A stretch of 58,956 nt of DNA, taken from positions 146,155-205,110 of the forward strand of contig NZ_FMZQ01000011.1 of assembly GCF_900102635.1 (NCBI RefSeq). The letters are read 5' to 3'. Below the pieces are notes generated by a model. It had not been told where the DNA came from and ran no database searches. It worked only from the letters and a program-made list of their open reading frames with translations. The first letter of the stretch is position 1, and each line of letters starts with the position of its first letter. The translations under genes were made by a program, and so were the position numbers. Shown here one piece after another: positions 8,896-17,900 of this stretch. Source of the DNA: Ectopseudomonas chengduensis (GTDB lineage: Bacteria > Pseudomonadota > Gammaproteobacteria > Pseudomonadales > Pseudomonadaceae).

Positions 8896-10953
8896 GTGCG
8901 CCATTTACGCAAGTTTGTAGGCGCATTGTTCGCCGTTTTCCTGTTGTTGCTGGCGGCGTTGATGCTGTTTCTGGTGCTGTTCGATTGGAATCGGGCGCGG
9001 CCGCTGATCAATGAACAGGTTTCTGCGGCCCTGAATCGGCCGTTTGCCATCGAGGGCGATCTGCGCGTGGTCTGGCAGCGTGAAGCCGGTCAGCAGGGTT
9101 TGAGCGCCTGGCTACCCTGGCCCCATTTTGCTGCCGAGCAGTTGCGCTTGGGCAATCCGGACTGGGCGCAGGGCGATACCTTCGTCAGTCTCGACAGCGT
9201 GCGTTTACGCCTGTCGCCCCTGCCGCTGCTGTGGAAAACGGTGAGCATTCCCAGTATCGAACTCGGCGCGCCGGTCGCCGATCTGCAGCGCCTGGCCGAT
9301 GGCCGGGCGAACTGGGTGTTCGATCTGGGCAAGGAGGAGGCGGACGACAGCAAGCAGCCCAGTCCCTGGACGCTGGATATTGGCACCATCGGCTTCGACA
9401 GGGGGCAGGTGAAGGTCGACGACAAGGTCAGCAATACCCGCCTGGAGGCGATTATCCAGCCGCTGGGCGAGCCGATCCCATTCGCCGATATCGTCGGCAA
9501 GAGCGCGGCCGAGCGCCTGACCGAGAGCAATGCCAGCGCCCAGGATTACGCTTTCGCCTGGCAGACCAAGGGCAGCTTCCGTGGCCAGCCGTTGACCGGC
9601 AGCGGCAAGGTCGGTGGTCTGCTGGCGCTGCATGACGCGTCGCAGCCGTTCCCGTTGCAGGCCGATCTGCGCATTGGCGCGACCCGTATCGTGCTGGCCG
9701 GCAGTCTGACCGATCCGCAGAACCTGGGGGCTCTGGATCTGCGCTTGCGCCTGTCCGGCGCCAGCCTCGGTCATCTGTATCCGCTGACCGGCGTGACCTT
9801 GCCGGATACTCCGCCGTACAGCACCGACGGTCGTTTGCAGGCTGACCTGCACGATGCCGATGGGGCGATCTTTCGCTACCTCGGCTTCAACGGCCAGATC
9901 GGTGACAGCGATATCCATGGCGACCTGACGTTCGTGGCCCGCGAGCCACGGCCGAAACTGTCGGGGAGGCTGACCTCCAACCAACTGCTGTTCAGTGACC
10001 TGGCGCCGCTGATCGGCGCCGACTCCAGCGCGGACAAGCGCGCGCGTGGCGAGCGGGACGTGCAGCCGGCGAACAAGGCGCTACCCGTTTCCGAGTTTCG
10101 CACCGACCGCTGGCGCGCGATGGACGCCGATGTGCGTTTCGTCGGCAAGCGCATCGTGCACAGTGAGCAGTTACCGATCACCGATCTCGACACCCATGTG
10201 GTGCTCAATGACGGCATGCTGAGTCTGGAGCCACTGCGTTTCGGCATGGCCGGCGGTGTGTTCGACTCGCAGATCCGTCTCAATGGTGCGACCACGCCGT
10301 TGCAGGGGCAGATGCGTCTGCGCGCGCGTGACCTCAAGCTCAAGCAGCTGTTTCCCACCTTCGCGCCGATGCAGACCAGCCTCGGTGAGCTCAACGGCGA
10401 TGCACGCATCAGCGGCCGTGGCAACTCGGTGGCCGCTTTGCTCGGCAGCGCCGATGGCGAGTTGAAGATGCTGATCAACGATGGCGCGGTGAGTCGCGGG
10501 CTGATGGAAATCGCCGGGCTGAACGTCGGCAACTACCTGGTCGGCAGGCTGTTCGGCGACGAGGATGTGAAGATCCACTGCGCGGCAGCGGATCTCGGCA
10601 TCAAGCAGGGGCTGATGAGCACGCGGCTGTTCGTCATCGACACCGACAATGCGGTGATCAAGGTCGACGGCAGTGCCAACTTCGCCAACGAGCGGCTGAA
10701 CTTCACCATCACGCCCGCGACCAAGGGCTTTCGTATCTTTTCCCTGCGTTCGCCGCTGTATGTGCGCGGCACGTTCAAGGAGCCGTCACCAGGCGTGCAG
10801 GCCACGCCGCTGGCGCTGCGTGGTGTTGGGCTGGTAGCGCTGGGCGTTGCGGTGGCGCCGGCGGCCGGCTTGCTGGCGCTGGTGGCCCCCAGCGCTGGCG
10901 ATGAGCCGAGCCAGTGCGCGCCGCTGCTGCAGAAAATTCAGGGCGGCCAGTAA
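8896..10953 (+). CDS. AsmA family protein
   Basis: A 685-residue envelope protein of the AsmA family. Members are anchored in the inner membrane, form long beta-groove structures in the periplasm and are linked to phospholipid traffic and outer-membrane assembly. Seen: N-terminal membrane helix (about residues 5-30, KFVGALFAVFLLLLAALMLF), the family sequence after it (RPLINEQVSAALNRPFAIEGDL), repeated amphipathic beta strands, and the C-terminal AsmA block (LLGSADGELKMLINDGAVSRG ... LNFTITPATKGFRIFSLRSP). The end has a hydrophobic GLVALGVAVAPAAGLLALVA. The GTG start at 8896 has AAGGAGG twelve bases upstream. Divergent from the TatD-family gene with a 136-base gap. Confidence 0.92.
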   Translation: MRHLRKFVGALFAVFLLLLAALMLFLVLFDWNRARPLINEQVSAALNRPFAIEGDLRVVWQREAGQQGLSAWLPWPHFAAEQLRLGNPDWAQGDTFVSLDSVRLRLSPLPLLWKTVSIPSIELGAPVADLQRLADGRANWVFDLGKEEADDSKQPSPWTLDIGTIGFDRGQVKVDDKVSNTRLEAIIQPLGEPIPFADIVGKSAAERLTESNASAQDYAFAWQTKGSFRGQPLTGSGKVGGLLALHDASQPFPLQADLRIGATRIVLAGSLTDPQNLGALDLRLRLSGASLGHLYPLTGVTLPDTPPYSTDGRLQADLHDADGAIFRYLGFNGQIGDSDIHGDLTFVAREPRPKLSGRLTSNQLLFSDLAPLIGADSSADKRARGERDVQPANKALPVSEFRTDRWRAMDADVRFVGKRIVHSEQLPITDLDTHVVLNDGMLSLEPLRFGMAGGVFDSQIRLNGATTPLQGQMRLRARDLKLKQLFPTFAPMQTSLGELNGDARISGRGNSVAALLGSADGELKMLINDGAVSRGLMEIAGLNVGNYLVGRLFGDEDVKIHCAAADLGIKQGLMSTRLFVIDTDNAVIKVDGSANFANERLNFTITPATKGFRIFSLRSPLYVRGTFKEPSPGVQATPLALRGVGLVALGVAVAPAAGLLALVAPSAGDEPSQCAPLLQKIQGGQ

Positions 10954-10965
10954 TCCGCTCAGCGC

Positions 10966-10992
10966 GTAGGGCGGGTGCAACCCGCCTCGCCC
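10966..10992. repeat. repeat of the GTAGGGCGGGTGNAACCCGCC family
   Basis: GTAGGGCGGGTGCAACCCGCC in the convergent gap between the AsmA gene and fruR. One hairpin only; full pairs occur at 20133-20188, 21028-21080 and 51853-51905. Confidence 0.65.
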
Positions 10993-11006
10993 TCAAGGGC
11001 CAATAT

Positions 11007-11993
11007 TCAGGCTCGGGCCTTGAAGCTGCGGCCGATGGCCTCGATGCCGGGCTGATAGTCGTTGTGTTCCACCGCCCGTAGCGTCCACGCCAGCACGCGC
11101 TCAGCGATGCGTTCGTGCTGCTGGCTCATGGCATTGACTCGCAGCGGCAGAAAATCCAGCAACTGGGTATCGCCGAAGGTGGCCAGGCGCACTGAAGGCC
11201 ATTGTTCGCTGCCCTGTTCGCGTAGCGCATCGAACACTCCTTCGAGCAGCACGTAGGCGGTGGTCAGCAGCGCATCCGGCGAGCCGACTTCCTCCAGCAG
11301 TGTTTGCATCTGTCGGTAGCCGCAAGCACGGCTGAACAGCTCACCGTGATAGACGCTGATACGCCCGTCGAAACCTTTCAATGCCGAACGGAAGCCGCGT
11401 TCGCGCGCGTGGCTGATGACCAGCTCCGCGCGCGCGCCGAGCAGGGCGATATGCCGGGGTTTGGGCGTCAACAGGCTTTCGGTCAGGGTGCGCCCGGCCT
11501 GTTCGTCGTCGCTGACCACCGAGCGGATGTGGATGGGCGACAGCGCGCGGTCCACGGCCACGACCGGCAGGCCGGCGGCGACGATGGCCGGATACAGCGG
11601 ATCGTCCGCAGGCAGGCAGCTGGCGACGATCAGCGCCTCGCAGCGGCGTGAGCGGAACAGCTCTAGCAACTGCCGCTCGCTGCTCGGGTCATCGTCGGAA
11701 CTGGCGATCAGCAACTGATAGCCGGCGGCGCGCGCCTTCTGTTCGAGCAGCTTGGCCAGGCGCGCATAGCTGGGGTTTTCCAGATCCGGCAGGATGAAAC
11801 CCAGGCAGCGGCTTTGCCCGCGGCGCAGGCTGGCGGCCTGCTGGTCCGGGCGATAGCCATGCTCCTCGACCACGGCCAGCACCCTGGCCACGGTCGCAGG
11901 GCTGATGCGCCGACGTTCGGCCTGACCGTTGATCACGTAGCTGGCGGTGGTCACCGAGACCTGGGCCAGGCGGGCGATGTCGCTGAGTTTCAC
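11007..11993 (-). CDS. fruR: LacI-family catabolite repressor FruR (Cra)
   Basis: A 328-residue LacI/GalR-family regulator that represses the divergent fruBKA operon and is released by fructose 1-phosphate in characterised Pseudomonas (established for P. putida Cra). Residues 1-60 are the DNA-binding part (KLSDIARLAQVSVTTASYVI, hinge QQAASLRRGQSRCLG). The rest is a periplasmic-binding-protein-like effector domain (FILPDLENPSYARLAKLLEQ, ALIVAS, LLTTAYVLLEGV, ATFGDTQLLDFL). Length and start are normal for Cra. It faces fruB across 238 bases that contain a perfect Cra palindrome, so autoregulation and fru control are both plausible. Confidence 0.95.
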   Translation of the reverse strand: MKLSDIARLAQVSVTTASYVINGQAERRRISPATVARVLAVVEEHGYRPDQQAASLRRGQSRCLGFILPDLENPSYARLAKLLEQKARAAGYQLLIASSDDDPSSERQLLELFRSRRCEALIVASCLPADDPLYPAIVAAGLPVVAVDRALSPIHIRSVVSDDEQAGRTLTESLLTPKPRHIALLGARAELVISHARERGFRSALKGFDGRISVYHGELFSRACGYRQMQTLLEEVGSPDALLTTAYVLLEGVFDALREQGSEQWPSVRLATFGDTQLLDFLPLRVNAMSQQHERIAERVLAWTLRAVEHNDYQPGIEAIGRSFKARA

Positions 11994-12111
11994 GGGCGCA
12001 GCACCATGCAGGGAAAGGATTTCGAGCGTGCGAGCGCGGCGAGTCTACACCGACTCGACGACGGCCGGGCTTCAAGGATTACCCATTATCGGATAAGGTG
12101 CCAGCGTTTGA

Positions 12112-12123
12112 TGAAACGTTTCA
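12112..12123. promoter_or_regulatory. FruR/Cra operator
   Basis: TGAAACGTTTCA is a perfect 12-base palindrome that matches the Cra consensus TGAAWCGWTTCA. It is 109 bases before the fruB start and 119 bases from the fruR start. A GATTCA half-site-like stretch follows at 12131. Confidence 0.85.
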
Positions 12124-12231
12124 GCGGTGCGATTCATCAGCTAGTCTTGAAGGTGTTTGGGTGGCGTAAGTGAGCGCCGAGTCCGTGAACACCCTTCTCA
12201 ATCAGAACAAGAATCCAAGCCGGAGACCACC

Positions 12232-15093
12232 ATGCTCGAACTCGATGCCAGCCAAATCCAGATGGGCCGGGCGGCGGCGAACAAGGGCGAAGCCCTGGCC
12301 ATGCTCGGCGATGCGCTGGCCAGTGCCGGCCTGGCCACTGCGGCTTACCTCGAAGGCCTGCAGGCGCGCGAAGCCCAGGGTTCGACCTTTCTCGGTCAGG
12401 GCATCGCCATCCCCCATGGCACGCCGCAGACCCGCGATCAGGTGCTGCGCACCGGCGTCAGCCTGATCCAGTTCCCCGCGGGCGTGGACTGGGGCGACGG
12501 CCAGCAGGTGTACCTGGCCATTGCCATTGCCGCCCAATCCGACGAGCACCTGCACCTGCTGCAACTGCTGACCCGTGCCCTCGGCGAGGGGGACCTGAGC
12601 CAGGCGCTGCGTGAAGCCCGCGAGCCGGCGCAGATACTCGAACTGCTGCAGGGCGCACCGCAGGCGCTGGCACTGGACGGTCAACTGGTGGCGCTGGCGC
12701 AGCCCGCCGAAGACTTCGACGAATTGCTCTGGCAGGGCGCGCGCCTGTTGCGCCAGGCTGGCTGCGCCCGTAGCGGTTTCGCCCTGGGGCTGGCCCGTGG
12801 CGAGCCGCTGCCGCTGGGCGATGGCCTGTGGTGGCTGCACAGCGAGGCCAGCGTCGAACGGCCTGGGCTGGCTTTCGTCACCCCGGCGCAGCCGCTGAGT
12901 TTTCGCGGTGAGGCGTTGCGCGGTCTGTTCTGCCTGGCCAGCCAGGGCGAGGCGCACCGTCAGGCGCTGGAGCGTTTGTGCGATGTGCTGATCGGTGGTC
13001 GGGCGGCGGCGTTCAGTGAAGCCAGCGACAGCCGCCAGGTGATCGAGGCGTTGGGCGGTGAAGTGCCGCCGGACTGGCCCAGCCTCAGCGTGCCGCTGCT
13101 CAATGCCCATGGTCTGCACGCACGTCCGGCCAAGGCGCTGAGCGAACTGGCGCAGGACTTCGCCGGTGAGATCCGTGTGCGCTTGCTCGGCGATACGGGC
13201 GCCGGGGTCTCGGCCAAGAGCCTCAGCCGCCTGCTGGCACTGGGCGCGCGCCGCGGGCAGATGCTCGAATTCAGCGCCGAACCGGCGATTGCCGACAGCG
13301 CGCTGCCGGCCATTCGCGCCGCGCTGGAAAGTGGCCTGGGCGAAACGGTCGAGCCGCTGAATGAAGCGCTGCCCGAGGTCGCGACGCAGCTGGAACCGGT
13401 CGAAGCGGTCGCCCCTGTTGCCGGTAGCCGTCTGCAGGCGGTCGGTGCCTCGCCCGGTATCGCCATCGGCCCGGCGCTGGTGCGTACGCCGCCGGCGTTT
13501 CATTTCGCCGAGCAAGGTCAGGGAGTCGAGCAGGAGCGTGCGCGATTGGATGCAGCCCTGGCGGCTGTCGCGGCGCAGATTCAGCGTCTGGTCGATGGCG
13601 CCGGTGTGGCGAGCATTCGGGAAATCTTCAGTGCCCACCTGGCCATGCTCGCCGATCCAGCGCTGCGTGAAGACGTTGACGCCCGCCTGGCCAAGGGCGC
13701 GAGCGCCGAAGCGGCCTGGCAGCTCGAGGTCGAGGCCGCGGCCAAGCGTCAGGAGGCGCTGCATGACCCGCTGCTGGCCGAACGGGCGGCTGACCTGCGT
13801 GATATCGGCAACCGTGTGCTGGCGCATCTGTGTGGCGTAGAGCTGCCCAGCGAGCCGAACGAGCCGTACATCCTGGTGATGGCTGAAGTGGTGCCGTCGG
13901 ACGTCGCTGGCCTCGACCGGCAGCGCGTGGCCGGCATCCTGACCGCGCAGGGGGGCGCCACCGCGCACAGCGCGATCATCGCCCGGGCCCTGGGGATTCC
14001 CGCCGTGGTCGGTGCTGGCGATGGCGTGCTGGCGTTGGCGCAAGGCACGCCGCTGCTGCTCGATGGCGACAGCGGCCTGCTGCGCATCGCCCCGGATACA
14101 GCTGAGCGCGACCAGGCGTTGCATGAACGTGAGACGGCGCAGCAGCGGCGCGAGCAGGCGCATGCCGCGCGCTTCAACGATGCGCAGACGCGCGATGGCG
14201 TGCGTGTGGAAGTGGCGGCCAATATCGGTGCCAGCGGCGAAACCGCCGACGCGGTGGAGCTGGGCGCGGAAGCGGTGGGCCTGCTGCGCACCGAACTGGT
14301 ATTCATGGAGCATGCCCAGGCCCCGGATCACGCCGCGCAGGAGCGCGAGTACCGGCGCGTGCTTGATGCCCTCGCCGGGCGCCCGCTGGTGGTGCGTACG
14401 CTGGATGTCGGCGGCGACAAACCCCTGCCGTACTGGCCGATGCCGGCTGAGGAGAACCCTTTCCTTGGCGTGCGTGGCATTCGCCTGAGCCTGCAGCGTC
14501 CGGAGATTCTGGAAACCCAGCTGCGCGCCTTGCTCGCCTCGGCCGATGGTCGCCCGCTGCGGATCATGTTCCCCATGGTCGGTTCGGTGGAGGAGTGGCG
14601 CGCGGCGCGTGACATGGTGCAGCGCCTGCGCGAAGAGATCGAAGTACGCGACCTGCAGATCGGCATCATGATCGAAGTGCCCTCGGCAGCGTTGTTGGCG
14701 CCGGTGCTGGCGCGTGAGGTGGACTTCTTCAGTATCGGTACCAATGACCTGACCCAGTACTGCCTGGCCATCGACCGCGGCCATCCGCAGTTGTCGGCAC
14801 AGGCCGATGGCCTGCATCCCGCCGTGCTGCGTTTGATCGAGATGACCGTGACCGCTGCCCATGCCCAGGGCAAGTGGGTCGGCATCTGCGGCGAGCTGGC
14901 CAGCGACCGGCTTGCCGTGCCGCTGTTGGTCGGCCTGGGCGTCGACGAGTTGAGCGTGACGCCGCGCTCGATTGCCCTGGTCAAGGCGCGCGTACGTGAG
15001 CTGGACAGCCGCCAGGCGCGAACCCTGGCTGACCGCGCCCTGACCCTGGACAGTGCCAGCGCCGTGCGCGCGCTGGTGGCGGAGATGCACTGA
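12232..15093 (+). CDS. fruB: PTS fructose multiphosphoryl transfer protein (EIIA-HPr-EI)
   Basis: A 953-residue fused cytosolic PTS protein that takes phosphate from PEP and passes it to the FruA permease. Domains in order: EIIA-Fru (1-145) with GIAIPHGTP, phosphorylatable His62; a linker region; HPr (about 284-370) with HGLHARPAKAL, His296; enzyme I (about 395-953) with GGATAHSAIIAR, phosphohistidine His579, then the PEP-binding barrel (LRTELVFME, VRTLDVGGDKPLPY, FSIGTNDLTQYCLAIDR, GICGELASD). The ATG at 12232 precedes the EIIA start; an upstream in-frame extension reads through the leader. The stop overlaps the fruK ATG by one base (TGATG), so translation is coupled. All three active-site histidines are present. 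Confidence 0.97.
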   Translation: MLELDASQIQMGRAAANKGEALAMLGDALASAGLATAAYLEGLQAREAQGSTFLGQGIAIPHGTPQTRDQVLRTGVSLIQFPAGVDWGDGQQVYLAIAIAAQSDEHLHLLQLLTRALGEGDLSQALREAREPAQILELLQGAPQALALDGQLVALAQPAEDFDELLWQGARLLRQAGCARSGFALGLARGEPLPLGDGLWWLHSEASVERPGLAFVTPAQPLSFRGEALRGLFCLASQGEAHRQALERLCDVLIGGRAAAFSEASDSRQVIEALGGEVPPDWPSLSVPLLNAHGLHARPAKALSELAQDFAGEIRVRLLGDTGAGVSAKSLSRLLALGARRGQMLEFSAEPAIADSALPAIRAALESGLGETVEPLNEALPEVATQLEPVEAVAPVAGSRLQAVGASPGIAIGPALVRTPPAFHFAEQGQGVEQERARLDAALAAVAAQIQRLVDGAGVASIREIFSAHLAMLADPALREDVDARLAKGASAEAAWQLEVEAAAKRQEALHDPLLAERAADLRDIGNRVLAHLCGVELPSEPNEPYILVMAEVVPSDVAGLDRQRVAGILTAQGGATAHSAIIARALGIPAVVGAGDGVLALAQGTPLLLDGDSGLLRIAPDTAERDQALHERETAQQRREQAHAARFNDAQTRDGVRVEVAANIGASGETADAVELGAEAVGLLRTELVFMEHAQAPDHAAQEREYRRVLDALAGRPLVVRTLDVGGDKPLPYWPMPAEENPFLGVRGIRLSLQRPEILETQLRALLASADGRPLRIMFPMVGSVEEWRAARDMVQRLREEIEVRDLQIGIMIEVPSAALLAPVLAREVDFFSIGTNDLTQYCLAIDRGHPQLSAQADGLHPAVLRLIEMTVTAAHAQGKWVGICGELASDRLAVPLLVGLGVDELSVTPRSIALVKARVRELDSRQARTLADRALTLDSASAVRALVAEMH

Positions 15094-16013
15094 TGGCCCG
15101 AATCCTGACCCTGACCCTGAACCCGGCGCTGGACCTGACCCTGCGTCTCGACCGCCTGCAGCCCGGCGCGATCAACCGCTGCCATGAGCTGCGCAGCCAC
15201 GCCGCCGGCAAGGGCCTGAACGTCGCCCAGGTGCTGGCCGACCTTGGCCACAGCCTGAGCGTCGGCGGCTTTCTCGGCCGCGCCAATGCCGCACCGTTCG
15301 AGAGTCTGCTGCACAAGCGCGGTTTTCACGACCTGTTCGTCCGCGTGCCGGGCGAGACGCGCAGCAATATCAAGCTGGCCGAGGCCGATGGTTGCATCAC
15401 CGACCTCAACGGCCCCGGCCCGCAGGTCGAGGCTGAGCACCTGGAGCGCCTGGAGGCTGAGCTGGAGCCGCTGCTCGCCGGGCATGACGCCGTGGTGGTG
15501 GCCGGCAGCCTGCCGCGTGGCGTCACCCCGCAATGGTTCGCCGGCTTGCTGCGGCGGATCAAGGCCAGCGGCGTGCCGCTGGCGGTCGATAGCAGTGGTG
15601 CTGCCCTGCAGGCGGCCCTGGGCGTCGCCCCCTGGCTGATCAAACCCAACGAAGAAGAGCTGGCCGAGGTATGCGGCAGCGACCTGTCTGCCGCCGTGCA
15701 GATGCTGCGTGCGCAGGGTATCGAGCACGTGCTGCTGTCGCGTGGTGCCGACGGTGTCGACTGGCATGGCCCGGACATCGCCCTGCGTGCCACGCCGCCG
15801 CGTGTCGAGGTCGCCAGCACGGTCGGTGCCGGCGATTCGCTGCTGGCGGCCAGCCTGCACGGCCTGCTCGAGGGCTGGCCGGCCGAGCGTACGTTGCGCC
15901 TGGCCACCGCGGTGGCAGCGCAGGCAGTCACCCAGATCGGCTTCGGCATCCATGATCGCGAGCAACTGGCCCGCTTCGAAGCGGCCGTGCAATTGCACCC
16001 TTTAGAAAAATAA
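15093..16013 (+). CDS. fruK: 1-phosphofructokinase
   Basis: PfkB-family kinase, 306 residues, that phosphorylates fructose 1-phosphate, the product of FruA transport, to fructose 1,6-bisphosphate. Motifs: N-terminal LTLTLNPALDLTLRLDRL, sugar-binding AAGKGLNVAQVLADLG, and the C-terminal PfkB signature VGAGDSLLAASLHGLLEGW with the catalytic Asp. Middle gene of fruBKA: one-base overlap with fruB and 12 bases before fruA. Removing fructose 1-phosphate also resets FruR, so the kinase takes part in control. Confidence 0.97.
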   Translation: MARILTLTLNPALDLTLRLDRLQPGAINRCHELRSHAAGKGLNVAQVLADLGHSLSVGGFLGRANAAPFESLLHKRGFHDLFVRVPGETRSNIKLAEADGCITDLNGPGPQVEAEHLERLEAELEPLLAGHDAVVVAGSLPRGVTPQWFAGLLRRIKASGVPLAVDSSGAALQAALGVAPWLIKPNEEELAEVCGSDLSAAVQMLRAQGIEHVLLSRGADGVDWHGPDIALRATPPRVEVASTVGAGDSLLAASLHGLLEGWPAERTLRLATAVAAQAVTQIGFGIHDREQLARFEAAVQLHPLEK

Positions 16014-16025
16014 GAGGCACCCACC

Positions 16026-17753
16026 ATGAATCTGCTGATCGTCACCGCCTGCCCCAATGGCCAGGTCACCAGCGTGCTGTGTTCGCGCTTGTTGCAGGCC
16101 GCAGCCGAGCGTCTGGGCTGGCAAACCCGTGTCGAGGTGCATGACGCGCGCGCGATTGGTTCGCCATTGAGCGAAGCGCAGATCGCCGCCGCCGACTGGG
16201 TGCTGGTGGTCAAGACCGGTGAGCTGCCGCTGGCCCGTTTTGCCGGCAAGCGTCTGTTTCAGGCTTCGCCGGCCGAGGCATTGGCCGACCCACAGCGTTT
16301 TCTGCGTGACGCCGCCGAGCGCGCTCAGCCCTATGGTGAAAGTAGCGAGCCTGTCCCGAGCGGCCGTCGCCGACTGGTCGCAGTGACCGCCTGCCCCACC
16401 GGCGTGGCGCACACCTTCATGGCTGCCGAAGCCCTGCAGCAGGCGGCGCAGCGTATGGGCATCGAGTTGCAGGTGGAAACCCGCGGCTCGGTCGGTGCGC
16501 GCAACCTGCTCGACGATGCTGCCATCGCCGCTGCCGATGCCGTGCTGCTGGCCACCGATATCGAGGTGGACACCGGCCGTTTCGCTGGCAAGAAGGTCTA
16601 CCGCTGTGGCACCGGCGTGGCACTGAAACATCCGCAAAAGACGCTCGAACGGGCGCTCAGCGAGGCGCGACCGCTGAGCGAAGCCGCGCCAGCCGAGGGC
16701 AAGGCCGTCGCCAGTAGTGGCGAGAAAACCGGCCCCTACAAGCATCTGCTCACCGGCGTGTCCTACATGCTGCCGATGGTGGTGGCGGGCGGTCTGCTGA
16801 TCGCCCTCTCGTTCGTCTTCGGTATCGAGGCATTCAAGGAGGAGGGCACCCTGGCCGCCGCGCTGATGAAGATTGGCGGCGAGAGCGCCTTTCAACTGAT
16901 GGTGCCACTGCTGGCCGGCTACATTGCCTATTCCATCGCCGACCGTCCGGGCCTGGCACCGGGGATGATCGGCGGGTTGTTGGCCAGTTCGCTGGGGGCC
17001 GGCTTTATCGGCGGCATCATCGCCGGTTTCCTTGCTGGCTATTCGGCCAAGGCCATCGCCCATTGGGTGCGCCTGCCGGCCAGCGTCGAGGCGCTCAAAC
17101 CGATTCTGATCATCCCGCTGGTGGCCAGCCTGTTCACCGGGCTGGTGATGATCTATCTGGTTGGCAGTCCGGTAGCAGGCATGCTCGCAGGGCTTACTGC
17201 CTTTCTCGATGGCATGGGCAGCACCAATGCGATCCTGCTGGGTGTGCTGCTCGGCGGCATGATGTGCGTCGATCTCGGCGGGCCGATCAACAAGGCGGCC
17301 TATGCCTTCTCCGTCGGCCTGCTGGCGTCGAGCAGTTATGCGCCGATGGCCGCGACCATGGCGGCCGGCATGGTGCCGCCCATCGGCATGGCCATCGCTA
17401 CCGTGCTGGCACGGCGCAAGTTCGCCCAGAGCGAACGTCAGGCTGGCAAGGCCGCCGGGGTGCTGGGGCTGTGCTTCATCTCCGAAGGGGCGATTCCGTT
17501 CGCCGCCAAGGACCCGCTGCGAGTGATCCCGGCCAGTATTGCCGGCGGCGCACTGACCGGCGCGCTGTCGATGTACTTCGGCTGCAAGCTGATGGCGCCG
17601 CACGGCGGTCTGTTCGTGCTGCTGATTCCCAACGCCATCAATCACGCGTTGCTCTACCTGCTCGCCATCGTCGCTGGCAGCCTGGTCACTGGCGTGCTCT
17701 ATGCGCTGATCAAGCAGTCCGAGGCGCAGCCGCTGGCGGTTGGGGCGCAATAA
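16026..17753 (+). CDS. fruA: PTS fructose transporter EIIBC
   Basis: A 575-residue fructose-specific permease that takes up and phosphorylates fructose to fructose 1-phosphate in the inner membrane. It has two tandem IIB modules: an N-terminal degenerate IIB' (VTACPNG, Cys9, lacking the usual TGxAHT) and a second, active-looking IIB (VTACPTGVAHTFMAAEAL, Cys123). The IIC membrane domain begins near residue 235 (GVSYMLPMVVAGGLLIALSF) with about eight hydrophobic segments and conserved CISEGAIPFAAKDPLRVIP-type residues near 480 (written here from FISEGAIPF). Last gene of fruBKA. No T-run terminator was seen after it. Confidence 0.96.
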   Translation: MNLLIVTACPNGQVTSVLCSRLLQAAAERLGWQTRVEVHDARAIGSPLSEAQIAAADWVLVVKTGELPLARFAGKRLFQASPAEALADPQRFLRDAAERAQPYGESSEPVPSGRRRLVAVTACPTGVAHTFMAAEALQQAAQRMGIELQVETRGSVGARNLLDDAAIAAADAVLLATDIEVDTGRFAGKKVYRCGTGVALKHPQKTLERALSEARPLSEAAPAEGKAVASSGEKTGPYKHLLTGVSYMLPMVVAGGLLIALSFVFGIEAFKEEGTLAAALMKIGGESAFQLMVPLLAGYIAYSIADRPGLAPGMIGGLLASSLGAGFIGGIIAGFLAGYSAKAIAHWVRLPASVEALKPILIIPLVASLFTGLVMIYLVGSPVAGMLAGLTAFLDGMGSTNAILLGVLLGGMMCVDLGGPINKAAYAFSVGLLASSSYAPMAATMAAGMVPPIGMAIATVLARRKFAQSERQAGKAAGVLGLCFISEGAIPFAAKDPLRVIPASIAGGALTGALSMYFGCKLMAPHGGLFVLLIPNAINHALLYLLAIVAGSLVTGVLYALIKQSEAQPLAVGAQ

Positions 17754-17900
17754 GCGCAGGGTCCGTTGCCTCGGTTACACTGAGTTGAACAGCGCCGGAC
17801 AAGTAGGAGTCTGTTGAAGGGGGCGGTGCGCCGATGCGCTGCGATGGCCCCCTTTGGCTTCGTGGCGCAGTCGCCCCCACAAAGAAAGGATCCTCTGTAG

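Noticed and set aside
12202..15090. A 962-residue open frame on the minus strand opposite fruB
   Set aside because: It is antisense to a gene with three clear PTS active sites, has a His/Arg/Gln-rich low-complexity translation with no family motif, and is expected by chance in high-GC DNA.
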